The translations under genes were made by a program, and so were the position numbers. The notes under the pieces are model-generated. The model ran no database searches and was not told the DNA's origin. It was given only the letters and a program-made list of their open reading frames with translations. A DNA stretch of 64,000 nucleotides from Neisseria dentiae (lineage in GTDB: Bacteria > Pseudomonadota > Gammaproteobacteria > Burkholderiales > Neisseriaceae): contig NZ_CP059570.1 in assembly GCF_014055005.1 (NCBI RefSeq), positions 62,001 to 126,000 on the forward strand. Reading direction: 5' to 3'. The stretch's first letter is position 1; every line of letters begins with the position of its first letter. Shown one piece after another: positions 8,020 through 14,050 of the stretch.

Positions 8020-8105
8020 ACTTAAAGAGTTTAATCGGTAATGGTACTTTAAATTTAATTTAATAAAAGGAGTTTATGATGAAACAATTGGATCAACATG
8101 GATTA
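8011..8105 (+). repeat. direct repeat, copy 2
   Basis: Second copy of the repeat at 7803-7902, spanning the end of peptide 6 and the start of peptide 7, offset by about 208 bases. Confidence 0.85.
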
Positions 8106-8228
8106 CATAGAGTCTTTGGAGGAGTTGTACATTCTTATTGGGACTTACACCCGGATGAGTGGAATAAACTGATGCGGGAATATATAGAACGTGGGTTCCG
8201 AGGTGTTAATCCCGCTACGCTTTTATAA
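8076..8228 (+). CDS. double-glycine leader peptide 7
   Basis: 50-residue precursor with leader MMKQLDQHGLHRVFGG; the residue before GG is phenylalanine rather than the usual Ala/Ser/Thr, which may affect processing. Mature part about 34 residues (VVHSYWDLHPDEWNKLMREY then a Gly/Arg-containing tail). Tandem duplicate of peptide 6. Ribosome site AAAAGGAG. Confidence 0.78.
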   Translation: MMKQLDQHGLHRVFGGVVHSYWDLHPDEWNKLMREYIERGFRGVNPATLL

Positions 8229-8384
8229 ATTAATGATGTAAAGGGCGGAGCCCTTAAATGGAGATAAGTCTTTTATCTGAAGCGGTAAAGGGCTTTGAAA
8301 CGGAAGAGCCCCGCCGATAAAAAATAATTGCCGAAACGTTAATAACGGTTTCTATTTCATATATCTTCTGAAGGTGTATTTACG

Positions 8385-8483
8385 ATGAAACAACTGAATC
8401 AGCATGAATTAAAAAATGTAGCAGGCGGGCGGTCATTTTTTACGCCCAACTGGTGGAAAAAGATTTGGCGTTATATGAAATAG
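8385..8483 (+). CDS. double-glycine leader peptide 8
   Basis: 32-residue precursor with leader MKQLNQHELKNVAGG and mature peptide RSFFTPNWWKKIWRYMK, a strongly cationic, Trp-rich 17-mer typical of membrane-active peptides. The ribosome site is weak (GAAGGTG). The 155 bases upstream contain short GC hairpins but no gene. Confidence 0.8.
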   Translation: MKQLNQHELKNVAGGRSFFTPNWWKKIWRYMK

Positions 8484-8513
8484 TTTTGTTTGGGTTTTCT
8501 AGGAGTGTTTACA

Positions 8514-8633
8514 GTGAAAGAAATCGGCAAAGAAGCGCTGGAGAAGGTGTCCGGCGGCAATTGGATTACCAAAAAAATAGATACGGTGTTTAGGGGTTCT
8601 TTCTCGGGAGCAGGAGGCAGTTCAAGGTTTTGA
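8514..8633 (+). CDS. double-glycine leader peptide 9 (GTG start)
   Basis: 39-residue precursor starting at GTG 8514, with AGGAG nine bases upstream. The leader (V/M)KEIGKEALEKVSGG keeps the E, V and GG positions. The 24-residue mature part begins NWITKKIDTVFRG and ends in a Gly/Ser-rich tail (SGAGGSSRF). Confidence 0.75.
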   Translation: MKEIGKEALEKVSGGNWITKKIDTVFRGSFSGAGGSSRF

Positions 8634-8676
8634 ATGTCGGTACAGTATGATTTAAAGAGAAAGGATTTTTTTGGCC

Positions 8677-8790
8677 ATGAAAGAATTGAGTAACCAAGAG
8701 TTTCAACAGGTGGTAGGAGGCATTGCTACTGGCGGATGTGTTACCCCGCTTATCCGCCTTCCGAGAATACGTTGGCCTTGGCGACTTTAA
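8677..8790 (+). CDS. double-glycine leader peptide 10 (Arg/Pro/Trp)
   Basis: 37-residue precursor with leader MKELSNQEFQQVVGG and mature part IATGGCVTPLIRLPRIRWPW plus RL. Like peptide 5 it has GG-C near the mature N-terminus followed by a Pro/Trp-rich run, here with arginines. The ribosome site (AAAGGAT) is about 13 bases upstream of the ATG. Confidence 0.8.
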   Translation: MKELSNQEFQQVVGGIATGGCVTPLIRLPRIRWPWRL

Positions 8791-8847
8791 AGCATAATTT
8801 GTTTAACCGTGTTTGGCAATATGAATTTAATATTTAAAAAGGAGTTT

Positions 8848-9033
8848 ATGATGCAAGAGCTTACCCGAAATGAAGCCAGTCAGGTTACAGGCGGATTGGT
8901 TTCCCCATCTTATCCACCATCATTATTAGATTGGTTGGAGAAGCTGCCGATTATTATTATTAAAAAACCGCGTATCCTCCCGGGGCCGGGTATTCCTTTG
9001 CCAGAACCGATTCCTAAGCCGGAATTGATGTAG
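8848..9033 (+). CDS. double-glycine leader peptide 11 (proline-rich)
   Basis: 61 residues from ATG 8848 (a second ATG follows at 8851). AAGGAG lies just upstream, which decides against the longer frame starting with GTG at 8809. Leader MMQELTRNEASQVTGG. The mature part of 45 residues has a helix-like WLEKLPIIIIKK segment, then a tail with proline every second or third residue (PGPGIPLPEPIPKPE). Confidence 0.82.
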   Translation: MMQELTRNEASQVTGGLVSPSYPPSLLDWLEKLPIIIIKKPRILPGPGIPLPEPIPKPELM

Positions 9034-9124
9034 GGATTGATAAATTTAGAGGCCGTTTGAAAAAACTCTATGTTATTTAGATGCAGGCGGCTTCATATTC
9101 AAGCAGATGGGAAGGAATTTGATA

Positions 9125-9316
9125 ATGAAGGAATTGAAAAAATCCGAAGAATGTTACATATCGGGCGGCGGTGTGGTGTTTTTCCGCAATACCGCCGACG
9201 GCAATGTGGTCGACAGCCCGAACAGGCAGGATTTGCTGAGCGGTAAAGTAAAACTTTCCACACCCACCGGCGGCAGCAATATCACAACTTTGGCATTTAA
9301 GCATTCGCGGTATTGA
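9125..9316 (+). CDS. double-glycine leader peptide 12
   Basis: 63-residue precursor with a divergent leader MKELKKSEECYISGG. The 48-residue mature part contains VVFFRNTADGNVV and the module DLLSGKVKLSTPTGGSNITT. A degenerate copy of the DNA for this module lies downstream of peptide 13 (9499-9587). Ribosome site GGAAGGA. No cysteine in the mature part. Confidence 0.75.
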   Translation: MKELKKSEECYISGGGVVFFRNTADGNVVDSPNRQDLLSGKVKLSTPTGGSNITTLAFKHSRY

Positions 9317-9343
9317 TGGTTTATTTTGAAAGGATCAGGAATC

Positions 9344-9463
9344 ATGAAAGAGTTGAATAGAAACGAGCTTGAAAACGTAGCAGGCGGTAATATTTTTGAC
9401 TGGTTGTTTGGCAAAAAGAAACCCCAAAGAGGGCTTGGTGGCGGCAGCATCGGTTCTTGGTAA
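9344..9463 (+). CDS. double-glycine leader peptide 13 (NIFDWLFG type)
   Basis: 39-residue precursor with leader MKELNRNELENVAGG and mature part NIFDWLFGKKKPQRGLGGGS plus IGSW. Paralogue of peptide 14: same leader, same NIFDWLFG-basic-basic start, Gly-rich tail and terminal SW. The ribosome site (GAAAGGA) is about ten bases upstream. Confidence 0.82.
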   Translation: MKELNRNELENVAGGNIFDWLFGKKKPQRGLGGGSIGSW

Positions 9464-9498
9464 AAGACACAGAAGCCGGCCAAACCGGAAAGCAGATA

Positions 9499-9594
9499 CA
9501 GGATTTGCTGAGCGGCAAGGTAAAATTTTCCACACCTACCGGCGGCAGCAATATCACTACTTTGGCGTTAAGCATTCTCGATATTAATTCTTAA
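9499..9594 (+). pseudogene. remnant of a peptide-12-like gene
   Basis: About 89 bases (9499-9587) closely match 9227-9316 of peptide 12. One base is missing near 9566, so the frame reads QDLLSGKVKFSTPTGGSN and then ends differently from peptide 12 at 9594. No leader or ribosome site precedes it. It is either the scar of a duplication and deletion or a spare mature-peptide cassette. Confidence 0.6.
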
Positions 9595-9638
9595 TTAAAC
9601 ATCATTAAATATTGTTGAAAATAAAGAGAGGTATTTAT

Positions 9639-9776
9639 ATGAAAGAGTTGAACTTGTATGAGTTAAAAAATATAGCAGGCGGTAATATTTTCGATTGGTT
9701 GTTTGGCAGGAAAAAGCCGAGGAGCGGATTTGAGCCGGGGGGTGGATTTGGTGGCGGCGGCGGTGGTTCTTGGTAA
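9639..9776 (+). CDS. double-glycine leader peptide 14 (Gly-rich)
   Basis: 45-residue precursor with leader MKELNLYELKNIAGG. The mature part begins NIFDWLFGRKKPRSG and ends in a glycine-rich tail (GGGFGGGGGGSW). Paralogue of peptide 13. Ribosome site AGAGAGG. Gly-rich C-termini also occur in some enterobacterial class II microcins, but there is no direct similarity to claim. Confidence 0.82.
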   Translation: MKELNLYELKNIAGGNIFDWLFGRKKPRSGFEPGGGFGGGGGGSW

Positions 9777-9908
9777 AAGATATTAGGAGCTGAACTGGTT
9801 AAGCTAAAAATGGATAAACGCATAAACCGTATTATTTTCGGTTTTGCCGACAACATAATGATTGTTTGGAGAGGCAGTTTTCTACCTTATCAAAGAAGGA
9901 GTATAACT

Positions 9909-10034
9909 ATGAAAGAATTGAAATTATATGAGCTAAAACAGGTGGGTGGCGGTAATTTGCTAAATAATTTGTTGAAGGAACTACAAAGATGGCGGAATCT
10001 CAATCGGTATGGGCGTATGCTTCCTAAAGCATAG
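9909..10034 (+). CDS. double-glycine leader peptide 15
   Basis: 41 residues from ATG 9909, with AAGGAG eight bases upstream. Leader MKELKLYELKQVGGG; cleavage is possible after residue 14 or 15. The mature part NLLNNLLKELQRWRNLNRYG plus RMLPKA is a clear amphipathic cationic helix. A longer in-frame start at 9810 lacks a ribosome site. Confidence 0.82.
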   Translation: MKELKLYELKQVGGGNLLNNLLKELQRWRNLNRYGRMLPKA

Positions 10035-10150
10035 ATAGGGATTGTTGCCGGTTGATAGCAAATGCAGTTTGTATAAGACGCTGCTTCTATACACCCTAAG
10101 GGTGTAAGTGTGTAATATTCACACACGCATTGTTCAGGTTTTGATTATTA

Positions 10151-10181
10151 AGGCCGTCTGAAAACCTTTTCAGATGGCCTA
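10151..10181. terminator. DUS inverted pair after peptide 15
   Basis: AAGGCCGTCTGAAAA and a one-mismatch inverted copy (TTTTCAGATGGCCT) with a short loop. It probably ends the transcript of peptides 1-15, just before the IS1016-like element. Confidence 0.65.
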
Positions 10182-10219
10182 TATATTTATAACCGGATAT
10201 AAATCCATATTATTAAAGG

Positions 10220-10941
10220 CTCTAGACTAGCAGCTTTATATAAATTTACTTTAAAAGCCCCCAAAGTTCGTGACTCAGTTCATCAGAGTTTCGGTTCCAT
10301 CGCCATTCGCCTTCCTTCAGGTGCAAATCAAAGTTTTTGGTTACGCCGTTGAATTTGGCGAGCCTTCGTTTGGTAAAACTCCAGAAGCTTTCAATACCAT
10401 TGATGTGCCTGGTACCATCTGCAAACTCATTTTGTCCGTGATTGACGCGCAAATGTTTAGAGTAGCCGACATCGACCAAGCCGCCATAACCGCGCCAGCT
10501 ATCAGAATAAATAACGCTCTCCAGAGAGACCTTTCCCAATATAACAGATTGAAGTGTTTGCTTTTTACAATCAGAAACGATTTCGGTATAAACTCTGCCG
10601 TCTCTTTCGAAAATACCAAAGACGGGTTGTTAAAGCGTTCCTCTGCCACACTTTAACTTGCCATGGAAACCGCTCTGCCGTTTGGCACCAAAATAGCTTT
10701 CATTAACCTCTATGCTGCCGTATAACGGGTCTTTTTGCTCGCTTTGGTAGCGGTATATTTCGTGCCTGAAAATGCTATACCAGTAGTTGATGGTATTGCG
10801 GTTGAAGCCTGTCAGCAAAGCGGTTTTTGAGGCTTCTATATCGACACAAAAATGCTTGATGATTTTTTGAGCTGATAGTCACTTAACTTGGTGTTATATT
10901 TCATTTTTCTAGTCTAACAGAGCTATTCTGCTAGTCTAGAG
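10220..10941 (-). mobile_element. IS1595-family (IS1016-like) insertion sequence, decayed
   Basis: Imperfect terminal inverted repeats CTCTAGACTAGCAG (10220-10233) and CTGCTAGTCTAGAG (10928-10941) bound a broken transposase gene. About 720 bases in all. It lies between peptides 15 and 16 and splits the array. I could not identify a clear target-site duplication. Confidence 0.75.
10246..10904 (-). pseudogene. IS1595-family transposase, frameshifted and interrupted
   Basis: The start at 10904 reads MKYNTKLSDYQLK, then loses frame in an A-run near 10870. The correct frame continues IIKHFCVDIEASKTALLTGF and on to VNESYFGAKRQSGF, the ESYFGG-type motif of ISXO2/IS1016-like transposases. A single in-frame TAA at 10630-10632 interrupts it, and it resumes through IYSDSWRGYGGL, HINGIESFW and LHLKEGEWRWNRN to 10246. 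All parts are in the same frame apart from the early shift, so the gene was lost by one indel and one nonsense change. Confidence 0.8.
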
Positions 10942-11139
10942 TCTATTTTATTATGTTTAAATGTTAACTATTTGAAATATTTAATTTAATTTGAAATTTG
11001 GGTAGATAAAAATAAATAAAACTTTAAAAAAAATCACAAAGAAAAATGGAACAAATTTTGAAGTATAACCTCAAATAAATACTCTCTTAGAGTTATTTGA
11101 GAGCTTATTTAAACTTAACTTTATATAGGAGCAATGATT

Positions 11140-11265
11140 ATGCAAGAGCTGAAAAACAATGAGTTGGAACAGGTTTCTGGCGGCTGGGTAAAATTTTTGG
11201 CGGGTGTTGTTGTTGGTGTAGTAACTTTGGGTTTCAATGATGGAAGGTCAGATAAAAGAAGCTAA
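11140..11265 (+). CDS. double-glycine leader peptide 16
   Basis: 41 residues from ATG 11140 (an alternative ATG two codons upstream at 11134 is too close to the AGGA ribosome site). Leader MQELKNNELEQVSGG. The mature part starts WVKFLAGVVVGVVTLGF, a hydrophobic segment with small residues at regular spacing as in class II bacteriocins, and ends with a charged tail (NDGRSDKRS). Confidence 0.8.
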   Translation: MQELKNNELEQVSGGWVKFLAGVVVGVVTLGFNDGRSDKRS

Positions 11266-11306
11266 ACGGTACTTTGGTTAAATTTGAAAAATTGAAAGGA
11301 AATCTT

Positions 11307-11459
11307 ATGAATGCTAAAATTACTGCAAATATGCGCGAATTAGAGTTGCATGATTTGGAACAAGTTGCTGGCGGCGGAAAATTCAACCCGAACAAGATAT
11401 TATTTGCTCTTAGCCCAGCTTATGCTATCGGTTATACTATTGGATATTTCGGTAGTTAA
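11307..11459 (+). CDS. double-glycine leader peptide 17
   Basis: 50 residues from ATG 11307, preceded by GAAAGGA. The leader is longer than the others (MNAKITANMRELELHDLEQVAGG); an internal ATG at 11331 would give the usual length (MRELELHDLEQVAGG). The mature part GKFNPNKILFALSPAYAIGY plus TIGYFGS is hydrophobic with aromatic residues. Followed by an inverted repeat and a DUS terminator. Confidence 0.8.
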   Translation: MNAKITANMRELELHDLEQVAGGGKFNPNKILFALSPAYAIGYTIGYFGS

Positions 11460-11472
11460 CTGTTTTCGACGT

Positions 11473-11510
11473 ACGTACGGTTATCCGCTTAAGGCGGCGT
11501 AACCGTACGT
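11473..11510. terminator. hairpin after peptide 17
   Basis: ACGTACGGTTA at one end pairs with TAACCGTACGT at the other, and an inner CCGC/GGCGG helix closes the loop. It follows the stop of peptide 17 by 13 bases. Likely a transcript end or stabiliser. Confidence 0.5.
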
Positions 11511-11526
11511 GCGGTGTTATAATTTT

Positions 11527-11556
11527 CAGGCCGTCTGAAAAACTTTTCAGACGGCT
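11527..11556. terminator. DUS inverted pair after peptide 17
   Basis: CAGGCCGTCTGAAAA facing TTTTCAGACGGC with a two-base loop, followed by a T-rich stretch. Probable terminator. Confidence 0.65.
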
Positions 11557-11797
11557 TTGTTTTTAATTTTGGGTAATTAAAAAACATATGAAAATATCAA
11601 ATCAAATGTATTAAAACATATTCATATCCTTACAGGGTAGATAAAATTTAATTTTTCTTTTCAAAAAATAAACCGGTTTGCCGGAACAAAATTTGGGTTG
11701 TACCCTAAAACATAACGAGAACGCCTGATAAGGGATGTTTCTCTTTCCTTTTAACTATTTTTATTAAGGAGTCGTAAATGACAGTGTTAGCTATGAA

Positions 11798-12009
11798 TTG
11801 GGTGTTCGCGAATTGACTGCTGCCGAGTTGGATTTGATTGCCGGAGGTGCTTGGAGTTGGAAAGAATTTGCAAGAAGTACGGCAAGTGGTGCTGTAGCTG
11901 GAGGTTTTGCCGGTGCCGGTGGTGCTGGCGCAGTTCCTGGCGCTTTAGGCGGCGCAGGGGTTGGTGCACTTGGGGGGCTGCAACTTATTTAGCTACCGGG
12001 TGGTGGTAA
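11798..12009 (+). pseudogene. microcin V-like precursor (peptide 18), start and end disrupted
   Basis: The frame encodes the leader VRELTAAELDLIAGG, very close to the colicin/microcin V leader pattern, then AWSWKEFARSTASGAVAGGF and a long Gly/Ala-rich hydrophobic stretch. No ATG with a ribosome site is in this frame: the well-placed ATG at 11778 (after AAGGAG) is out of frame, and only a TTG at 11798 is available. At the 3' end a run of six G at 11972-11977 causes an early stop at 11992. With seven G the frame would continue to GGAATYLATGWW and stop at 12009. Either a decayed gene or one with sequencing errors. Confidence 0.6.
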
Positions 12010-12098
12010 TTTAATAAGTGGTATTGATAACATAGTTGGAGAAAAATCTCGGCTTCAATTATGTTATCAATTAATTGTAATATTTAATTGGTGTTGAT

Positions 12099-12274
12099 AT
12101 GAAAGTCTATAGTGGTCGTATATTGTTTCAGTTTTTTATATATTTCATTGTTTTTTTGTTTTTTCCTATTTCACTTTGGAATATGAAATTTCTAGATTGT
12201 TATTAATGGTTTTGTTTGCATCTGTTATTTTTATTTTATTCGTGAAAATATTTGGTAAATCTGAAGATAGCTGA
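12099..12274 (+). pseudogene. two-helix membrane protein, putative immunity protein, frameshifted
   Basis: ATG 12099 opens MKVYSGRILFQFFIYFIVFL, a basic start and one membrane helix, and stops at 12206. One base more in the T-run near 12150 would join it to EYEISRLLLMVLFASVIFIL and FVKIFGKSEDS, ending at 12274 with a second helix. The rebuilt product of about 58 residues, basic at the N-terminus with two membrane helices, fits small bacteriocin immunity proteins, and it directly follows the microcin V-like precursor. No sequence family is recognised; the role is inferred from position and shape. Confidence 0.4.
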
Positions 12275-12278
12275 TTAT

Positions 12279-12505
12279 GGTAGCAAGTGTACTGTGCATG
12301 CTATCGGGTTTGCATGCGGTGCTTGAACTTTGATGCCGCGAGCGCGACTTTTTCCTCACTCCCACGTTTACTGCTACTGCCATATACATTATTTGCATTC
12401 TTTCTTTAAACTTTAATAAGTTAGCAAGCGTAGGGTATGTGCGCCCTCGGGTGCGCACGCGTTGTTTGAACCTTGATACCGCGTACGCGGTTTTGCCGCA
12501 TACTC
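12279..12505. repeat. pair of diverged direct repeats
   Basis: Segments at about 12279-12363 and 12425-12505 resemble each other (TGCTTGAACTTTGATGCCGC against TGTTTGAACCTTGATACCGC, each followed by a G/C-T-rich run). They occupy most of the gap between the immunity remnant and the adaptor gene. No gene is seen here. Origin unknown; possibly dispersed-repeat debris. Confidence 0.4.
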
Positions 12506-12529
12506 CGCATACTCTACGTTGTCGGATGC

Positions 12530-12553
12530 CGTCTGAAAACTTTTCAGACGGCC
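12530..12553. terminator. DUS inverted pair (AT dialect on one arm)
   Basis: GATGCCGTCTGAAAA facing TTTTCAGACGGCC. The left arm carries ATGCCGTCTGAA rather than the AG form seen elsewhere. Likely terminator upstream of the adaptor gene. Confidence 0.6.
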
Positions 12554-12754
12554 TTCATGTATCTGCTTCTCCGGCAGACGGTTTGTGCTGAGTGAAATAT
12601 TTTTATTTATAAGGATAGTTTCGTTGCTTTTATTTTCCGTTTTCATATGCCTTTTTCTTATTTAAAAATTAATTTGAACTAATGCCCATTTTTTTTGGTC
12701 TGAACCTCGTTTGGTTTTTCAGGTTTTCGATTATTAGGCTTTTGGGTATTGCAA

Positions 12755-14050
12755 ATGGCTGAAAACAACAGTTTTTTCCGCCCCGAAATTTTCGAGGCGA
12801 AGAAGAATAAGTGGACGGGGCATGTGGTGTTGTCGCGGCCGTTTTCTTTTGTATTTTTAACGGGCTGTGCGGCGGCGGGGGCGTTTACGCTGATTGTTTT
12901 CGCCTTTTTCGGCAGCTATACGCGCAAAACCACGGTGGAGGGGCAGCTTTTGCCTGTGTCGGGGATGGTGCGGGTGTATGCGCCGGATACGGGTGTAGTA
13001 ACGGCCAAAAAGGTTAACGACGGCGATTATGTGAAGCAGGGAGACGAGTTGCTGACGGTTTCTACGCCGAGATACAGCGGCGGCGGGGATGTGCGCGCCA
13101 GGCTGGTTAAAGAGGCGGAAATGAAGAAGGATATGCTGTTGCAGGAAATCGAGCGGCAGAAAAAAGTGCAGCAGGGCGAGGCGCGCTCGTTAACCGACGC
13201 GGTGGCGAGGTTGGAGAGCCAGTTGGCCGATGTGCGCAGCCAGATTAAAGGGCAGGCCAAGCGGGTGGAATTGGCGGCGCAGATTATCGGGAAATACCGG
13301 CCTTTGCTGAAAAAGGGCTTTATTTCCGAGCAGCAGATGATCGAATATGAAAACGAGCATTTGAATCAGGAATCGCAGTTGGATGCGCTCAAGCGGGAAG
13401 AGGCGGGCGTGTTGCGCGAATTGAATACGCAAAGGCAGACGTTGGCAGATTTGCCGGACAAACAGAAAACGGAGCTTAGCCAGCTTAACCGCACGGTGTC
13501 GGAAATTACTCAGGAAGGGCTGAACCTGGATTTGCAGCAGGAGCAGACGATTCATGCCAGTAAGTCGGGTTATGTGAGCACTTCCAATGTGGAAGTGGGG
13601 CAGCAGGTTAGCCCTTCGCAATTGTTGATGAGTATTGTGCCGGGTAAAACCGAGTTGGTGGCGAATCTGTATGTGCCGAGCCGGGCTGCGGGGTTTATCA
13701 ATCCCAACGATAGGGTGGTGCTGCGCTATCAGGCTTATCCTTACCAAAAGTTCGGCCATGCAGAGGGCAAGATTATTTCGATTGCGAAAACGGCTTTGGG
13801 CAAGCAGGAGTTGGCCAGTTTGGGCGGTGTGTCTGCCGACAGTGAAAACCAGGCGATACAGGCGCAGGCAAACGAGCCGGTGTATTTGGTAAAGGTGAAA
13901 TTGGCAAAACAAACGGTAAAGGTATATGGCCAAGAAAAGCCGCTGCAAATCGGCATGGTGGCCGAGGCTGATATTCTGCACGAGCGTAAAAAGCTTTATG
14001 AATGGGTGCTCGACCCGCTTTACAGTATCACGGGGAAATTGACGCGATGA
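12755..14050 (+). CDS. HlyD/CvaA-family membrane fusion protein
   Basis: 431 residues from ATG 12755. A short cytoplasmic N-terminus (with the TGHVVLSRPFSF motif seen in bacteriocin-export adaptors) precedes one membrane helix at about residues 28-50. A biotinyl-lipoyl half follows (GVVTAKKVNDGDYVKQGDEL), then a long coiled coil (about 115-250), the second lipoyl half and a beta-barrel domain. It would bridge the inner membrane ABC exporter and the TolC-type channel. Its stop overlaps the start of the exporter gene (ATGA at 14047-14050), so the two are translationally coupled. The ribosome site is weak. Confidence 0.92.
   Translation: MAENNSFFRPEIFEAKKNKWTGHVVLSRPFSFVFLTGCAAAGAFTLIVFAFFGSYTRKTTVEGQLLPVSGMVRVYAPDTGVVTAKKVNDGDYVKQGDELLTVSTPRYSGGGDVRARLVKEAEMKKDMLLQEIERQKKVQQGEARSLTDAVARLESQLADVRSQIKGQAKRVELAAQIIGKYRPLLKKGFISEQQMIEYENEHLNQESQLDALKREEAGVLRELNTQRQTLADLPDKQKTELSQLNRTVSEITQEGLNLDLQQEQTIHASKSGYVSTSNVEVGQQVSPSQLLMSIVPGKTELVANLYVPSRAAGFINPNDRVVLRYQAYPYQKFGHAEGKIISIAKTALGKQELASLGGVSADSENQAIQAQANEPVYLVKVKLAKQTVKVYGQEKPLQIGMVAEADILHERKKLYEWVLDPLYSITGKLTR

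Noticed and set aside
8809..9033. Longer GTG-initiated version of peptide 11
   Set aside because: The AAGGAG site and the leader consensus place the start at 8848.
9396..9587. 63-residue frame overlapping peptide 13 and the orphan module
   Set aside because: Reads peptide 13 out of frame; has no leader or ribosome site.
6603..9776. Lanthipeptide, thiopeptide or other modified-peptide cluster
   Set aside because: No modification enzymes are present and most mature parts lack the needed Cys/Ser/Thr patterns.
12231..12646. Minus-strand frames of 75-77 residues in front of the adaptor gene
   Set aside because: Composed of repeat DNA and a DUS terminator; no family signal.
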